NCBI RefSeq assembly: GCF_018812025.1
Contig: NC_063061.1
Coordinates: 30,382,585-30,446,584 of the forward strand
Origin: Megalobrama amblycephala
Lineage: Eukaryota > Chordata > Actinopteri > Cypriniformes > Xenocyprididae
Direction: 5' to 3'
Length of the DNA: 64,000 nt
The position numbers and the translations under genes were made by a program. A model generated the notes under the pieces. The model was not told where the DNA came from, ran no database searches, and worked only from the letters and a program-made list of their open reading frames with translations. The stretch's first letter is position 1, and the number at the start of each line of letters is the position of its first letter. This document shows positions 61,199 through 64,000 of this stretch, one piece after another.

Positions 61199-63964
61199 GA
61201 AGAAATAGTTCAGTTATAATGTAATGTTTCAAACTATTTGATTTCATAACCCCCAAATATGAGGATCCCTTTACAATACTATAAATGTGTATAAAATATA
61301 TTTTGGAAAATATTGCGATATATTACTTGTTGTTAGGTTGAGGCCTTTTTTTATATTTAATGATTTATTTTATTTTATATTTAGTTTATTTTGAAGTAGA
61401 ATTAAATAATCTACTACTTATTTTATAAGTAATTATTATTTAATATGTAATTTAATAATAATTCTATTTATATTTAAGTATTGAAGTATAATCATAATTA
61501 ATTATTTTTTAATTCTACTTCAAAATAAATTAAATGTAAAATAAAATAAGTAATTATTTAGTATGTAATAATTTAATAATAATTATATTTATATTTTAGA
61601 ATAAATATAAAGTATATTTATCTTAATTTATTTATATTTAACTGAATATTTCAAAAATATAAATATAATTATTATTAAATTAGTACATATTAAATAATTA
61701 CTTATTTTAGTTTATTTTATATTTAATTTATTTTGAAGTAGAATGAAATAATAATTAAAAAATATAATTATTTTACTTCAATACTTCAATATAAATATAA
61801 TTATTATTAAATTAGTACATATTAAATAATAATTATTAAATTATTTATTTTTAATTTATTTTATAACTAATTATTATTTAATATGTAATTTAATAATAAT
61901 TATATTTATATGCAAGTATTGAAGTATAATAATTATTATTTTTTAATTCTACTTCAAAATGAATTAAATATAAAATAAAATAAGTAATTATTTTGTATGT
62001 AATAATTTAATAATAATTATATTTATATTTTAGAATAAATATAAAGTATATTTATTTTAATTTATTTATATTTAACTGAATATTTCAAAAATATAAATAT
62101 AATTATTATTAAATTATTACATATTAAATAATTACTTATTTTAGTTTATTTTATATTTAATTTATTTTAAAGTAGAATGAAATAATTAAATATAATTATA
62201 CTTCAATACTTCAATATAAATATAATTATTATTAAATTAGTACATATTAAATAATAATTACTTATTAAATTATTTATTTTAATTGATTTTATTTTATATT
62301 TAATTAATTTTAAGTAGAATTAAAAAAATACTTCAATAAAATAATTGATTTTATTTTTTTATTTTTGCTTGTATTTATTATTTTATTGTATTTTTATTTA
62401 TCTGTATTACTGTTATTTTATTACATTTAATTTAATGTATAATTTTTAATTTACTTTTTTTTTTTTTTTTTTTAACTTTTTCTCTCTGAACATCTCCGAT
62501 GATTCCCCTGGCACCTCCTTGCGTCTTCAGTTTGAAAACCTCTGGTTTAATCCATAGACTTAGGATTTATTCAAGATTTGACAAACAAATCAGAATAGTG
62601 CTTTTCTTTGTGTTCCTTGCGTCCCTATTTTAAACGACCCAGCAACAACAATCTTGCATGAAAAAGCAAACCCTCTGTTCCTCATAATTCTGCTTCATAA
62701 ATGCCAGCGGTTCATTTAGCTGCTGTCTAATTAACATGCGCACGGATGCTCCAATCCCTGATCAGCAGGCCGCTGTATGTAAATGTGATTAACCAGAGGG
62801 GCAGATGGGTAATGTCTCTCTTTATGAAGTGAGTGATGTTTTTCCATTTGGCTGGTAATCGCCGTGGTGATGATGATGGAATGCATCGCTGTGACTCCCT
62901 GATCGCTAATGACCTCTCGTCACCTCGAGAGCTGGACGCAATTATACGGAGGGCTGACCTTTGACCCTTCACCTTTGAGCGCAAAACTGTTTCATGATAG
63001 ACTCAGTGTTAAGATGAAAAATGAGCTTAGTATTGGATGATGCTTGTTTATCTGCTACTTAAAGTTTCGTGAGTAGGAAACTAGAACAAACAAAAGCAAA
63101 TGAGCCCAGAATAACTGGACTGTTTTTAATATTTTGTGTATTTGTGTGTGTATGTTTTAGCTGAAGAAGCTGGTGTATGTGTACCTCGTCCGGTATGCAG
63201 AGGAACAGCAGGATCTCGCCCTCCTGTCAATCAGCACCTTCCAGAGGGCCCTCAAGGTAAGTCCCACCCCTTTCTTATCCCATGATTGAACATTTTAGTG
63301 ATTTAACATTTGAAAATTAAGACAGCCGTAAATTTTAGTATAGTAATTTTACAGTTATGTAAAATAAAATTATTTTTTTTAAATACTCTATCTTTTTGTT
63401 AGTGAAATATTACAATAGTACTATTTTGTTTTTTAGTAATTTTTATATATTTAAGTTATAATTATGATTTTTATTATTATTTTATAGCCATAACAAAATT
63501 TTGGTCCCATTATTATAGGTCCCCTAGTCTCCTCCCATTATACCCTGCCCCTTTTTGCATAGAATGACAGTTTTGCCTGTATTTTAGCACTATTTCAGCA
63601 CTAATTTAACACGTTTTCTTCATTTGTGTGTGTGTGTGTGTGTGTGTAGGATCCTAATCAGCTGATCAGAGCGAGTGCTCTCAGAGTCCTGTCCAGTATC
63701 AGAGTTCCCATCATCGTCCCCATCATGATGCTGGCCATCAAAGAAGCATCCACCGACCTTTCACCTTACGTCCGGAAAACCGCCGCTCATGCCATTCAGA
63801 AACTCTACAGGTAATATGTTTGCTTTCATACAGGGGTACACACTGAATGTTAATGAATAAGGTTGTTTTACAGAGGTCTCTGCTTTTTTTCTTCCAGTCT
63901 GGACCCTGATCAGAAAGAACATCTGATCGAAGTGATTGAGAAACTCCTGAAAGACAAAAGCACG
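49569..63964 (+). CDS. ap3b1: ap3b1, AP-3 adaptor complex beta subunit (N-terminal 205 residues, 6 exons; continues beyond window)
   Basis: AP3B1 is the large beta subunit of AP-3, which coats endosomal vesicles delivering proteins to lysosomes and pigment granules. Human mutations cause Hermansky-Pudlak syndrome type 2. Exons: 49569-49708, 59693-59768, 59888-59962, 63161-63256, 63650-63810, 63898-63964. All phases agree and donors and acceptors are canonical. The product starts [13 protein letters not shown], has an acidic/serine-rich N-terminus to about residue 40, then the adaptin alpha-solenoid: [80 protein letters not shown]. The N-terminal wording (SxNS..YN.Q) fits AP3B1, not AP3B2. About 80% of the protein lies beyond the window. 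Confidence 0.97.
49709..50339. other. ap3b1: ap3b1 intron 1, 5' part
   Basis: Starts with a short AC run after the donor. No other feature recognised. Confidence 0.4.
50340..50396. repeat. (TA)n microsatellite
   Basis: A pure TA run followed by a short TG run. Confidence 0.95.
50600..51078. mobile_element. non-autonomous DNA element of a common cyprinid family
   Basis: Starts AAAGGGTTAGTTCACCCAAA and contains CATCTTCGGAACACAAATTA. Near the right side are the inverted words CACTGCTTCAGGAAGCTTTA and TGAAGCTTCATGAAGCAGTG. Partial copies recur at 29.94, 42.18, 52.67 and 54.58 kb. The right end runs into a TA microsatellite. Confidence 0.6.
51079..51158. repeat. (TA)n microsatellite, about 80 bp
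   Basis: A long pure TA run in ap3b1 intron 1, read in both directions as YIYI artefacts. Confidence 0.95.
51159..52760. other. ap3b1: ap3b1 intron 1, no gene recognised
   Basis: Open frames at 51.27-51.5, 51.6-52.0 and 52.26-52.56 kb carry no recognisable motif. A fragment of the 'cacagttcacccc' repeat lies at 52675-52740. Confidence 0.4.
52761..53946. mobile_element. TTAA-type non-autonomous element, 1,186-bp copy with nested insertion
   Basis: Ends TTAAAGGTGCCCTAGAATTA and CTAGGGCACCTTTAA with TTAA at both extremes. It is the reverse complement of 19493-20456 apart from the 234-bp element inserted at 53331-53564. Confidence 0.83.
53331..53564. mobile_element. Harbinger-like MITE with AGCCG termini and TAA TSD, copy 1
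   Basis: The left end AGCCGTGCACACCCTTAACG and the right end CGTTAAATGTGTGCCCGGCT are inverted repeats, with TAA on both sides. The empty site is preserved in the sister copy at about 19.88 kb (CAGTGTAGCATTAGCC, reverse complement). Confidence 0.82.
54202..54225. repeat. poly(C) run
   Basis: More than 20 consecutive C residues, interrupting an otherwise open short frame. Confidence 0.9.
54560..54710. repeat. fragment of the dispersed 'GAAGATGAACGAAGGTC' repeat
   Basis: Reads TTCCGAAGATGAACGAAGGT, then ATTTTTGGGTGAACTAATCC. It is the reverse complement of one end of the 50.6-kb element. Confidence 0.6.
55090..55385. repeat. local tandem duplication, about 150-bp unit
   Basis: TTTTGACCTCGCTGGACTT, then 'gtttggctacaattcacaac' and TGGCACTCAAA occur twice (about 55110-55205 and 55270-55355), diverged by several substitutions. 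A third weaker 'cctcgctgg' word follows at 55538. Confidence 0.7.
55952..56118 (+). other. exon-like segment in ap3b1 intron 1 (possible alternative first exon)
   Basis: From the ATG at 55952 the + strand encodes [20 protein letters not shown], then [20 protein letters not shown], then [13 protein letters not shown], and reaches a good donor (GCAGAGG before GTATGA) in phase 2. That is the phase ap3b1 exon 2 requires, so the join would read ..KPSRG-NEDLKEM without a stop. Codon choice is coding-like (CTG, GAG, GCC, CAG). I do not recognise the peptide. It could be an alternative ap3b1 N-terminus, a captured exon or a retrocopy piece. Confidence 0.35.
56119..57135. other. ap3b1: ap3b1 intron 1 sequence
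   Basis: AT-rich intron, no gene recognised. 56.7-56.83 kb has 'taatcctgggt' words. Confidence 0.4.
57136..57366. mobile_element. Harbinger-like MITE with AGCCG termini and TAA TSD, copy 2
   Basis: Starts AGCCGGGGACACACCTAACG and ends CGTTAAGTGTGTGCACGGCT, flanked by TAA. It is the reverse complement of the 53331-53564 copy. It ends only 26 bp before a hAT-like element. Confidence 0.82.
57393..58911. mobile_element. hAT-like non-autonomous element, 1,519 bp, 8-bp TSD
   Basis: Starts CAGTGAATAACGGCGTTATA and ends GTAACGTGCCCAACACTG (CAGTG/CACTG termini). ATTATAAC is repeated exactly at 57385-57392 and 58912-58919. The 8-bp duplication is the hallmark of hAT transposition. It contains a GT microsatellite and an A/T run but no transposase. 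Confidence 0.9.
57677..57752. repeat. (GT)n microsatellite
   Basis: A GT run of about 75 bp inside the hAT-like element. Confidence 0.95.
58920..59692. other. ap3b1: end of ap3b1 intron 1
   Basis: Unremarkable AT-rich intron leading to the exon 2 acceptor. A short open frame at 59403-59624 has no recognised motif. Confidence 0.4.
59693..59768 (+). CDS. ap3b1: ap3b1 coding exon 2
   Basis: CCCTGCAG acceptor, GTACGT donor, 76 nt. It encodes [20 protein letters not shown] then KRIVG, the start of the adaptin solenoid. Confidence 0.96.
59888..59962 (+). CDS. ap3b1: ap3b1 coding exon 3
   Basis: CTATCAG acceptor, GTAAGA donor, 75 nt, phase 0 both sides. It encodes [20 protein letters not shown] then SKNIE. 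Confidence 0.96.
60085..60547. mobile_element. solo LTR of an LTR retrotransposon, 5-bp TSD
   Basis: The 463-bp unit begins TGTCGTGG and ends CGTGACA (TG..CA with a TGTC/GACA inverted terminus) and is flanked by GGACC on both sides (60080-60084, 60548-60552). GTATAAAAAG at about 60256 and AATAAA words fit LTR promoter and polyadenylation signals. No internal coding region is present, so it is a recombined solo LTR in ap3b1 intron 3. Its orientation is not certain. Confidence 0.75.
60553..61299. other. ap3b1: ap3b1 intron 3, middle
   Basis: Holds a short AC run near 60868, a long AC microsatellite at 60948-61008 and a T run at 61172-61198. No exon recognised. Confidence 0.5.
60948..61008. repeat. 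(AC)n microsatellite
   Basis: An AC run of about 60 bp. Confidence 0.95.
61300..62345. repeat. AT-rich block of alternating direct and inverted repeats
   Basis: The words TTTTGAAGTAGAATTAAATA, TTCAATACTTCAATATAAAT and AATATGTAATTTAATAATAA, with their reverse complements, recur every few hundred bases over about 1 kb. Two near-identical blocks of about 500 bp (61.50-61.78 and 61.93-62.21 kb) carry the longest matches. No coding content. Confidence 0.75.
62346..63160. other. ap3b1: ap3b1 intron 3, 3' part
   Basis: A T run at 62456-62474, then less AT-rich sequence at 62.7-63.0 kb with no recognised exon, ending at the exon 4 acceptor. Confidence 0.4.
63161..63256 (+). CDS. ap3b1: ap3b1 coding exon 4
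   Basis: GTTTTAG acceptor, GTAAGT donor, 96 nt. It encodes [20 protein letters not shown] then [12 protein letters not shown], nearly invariant in vertebrate AP-3 beta. Confidence 0.97.
63650..63810 (+). CDS. ap3b1: ap3b1 coding exon 5
   Basis: A GT-repeat-TAG acceptor, GTAATA donor, 161 nt, phase 0 to 2. It encodes [20 protein letters not shown], then [14 protein letters not shown] and [14 protein letters not shown]. Confidence 0.97.
63898..63964 (+). CDS. ap3b1: ap3b1 coding exon 6
   Basis: CTTCCAG acceptor, GTAAAA donor, 67 nt. It encodes [20 protein letters not shown] then ST. The gene continues past the window edge. Confidence 0.96.
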
Positions 63965-64000
63965 GTAAAATATCTATACACACACACACACACACGTCTG

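Noticed and set aside
49569..63964. ap3b2 as the identity of the AP-3 beta gene
   Set aside because: The N-terminus ([11 protein letters not shown]) and residues such as [12 protein letters not shown] and KDKST match AP3B1 better than AP3B2 as I know them.

Overview
The window is nuclear DNA of a ray-finned fish, most likely a cypriniform (zebrafish/carp relative). Three spliced vertebrate genes lie in a background of teleost repeats: Tc1/mariner copies with long terminal inverted repeats (TIRs), hAT-, Harbinger- and TTAA-type non-autonomous elements, L2-like LINE tails, and long (AC)n and (TA)n microsatellites. There are no operons, CRISPR arrays or prokaryotic genes.

Layout. (1) 1-3.5 kb, + strand: the last coding exon and long 3' UTR of agpat2, an ER lysophosphatidate acyltransferase. 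(2) 4.2-19.2 kb, - strand: egfl7, a secreted endothelial factor. I rebuilt it as eight coding exons (about 289 residues: signal peptide, EMI domain, two EGF modules, proline-rich linker, coiled coil). Its 7.8-kb fifth intron holds the miR-126 hairpin on the same strand. agpat2 and egfl7 lie tail to tail, as EGFL7 and AGPAT2 do in human 9q34, which supports egfl7 over egfl8. (3) 19.3-49.3 kb: a long intergenic interval with many non-autonomous transposons, a roughly 24-copy minisatellite with a 73-bp unit, a 5'-truncated LINE and two large fold-back elements. A GC-rich stretch at 25.4-26.4 kb could hold promoters and an unassigned first exon. (4) 49.57 kb to the end, + strand: the first six coding exons (205 residues) of ap3b1, the beta subunit of the AP-3 adaptor that sorts cargo to lysosomes and pigment granules.

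Most notable observations: the intronic miR-126 of the variant 3p type; a segment inside ap3b1 intron 1 whose phase would let it act as an alternative first exon; a segment inside egfl7 intron 5 that could splice in frame as an alternative terminal exon; two identical GTCATGTGAC boxes one helical turn apart upstream of ap3b1; splice acceptors whose pyrimidine tract is a GT microsatellite; nested or TSD-defined insertions; and a Tc1 transposase that looks intact only because two frameshifts cancel.

Many predicted open reading frames here are microsatellite or transposon translations, or wrong-frame readings of real exons, and are left out. Repeat family names are inferred from termini and target-site duplications (TSDs), not from database searches.
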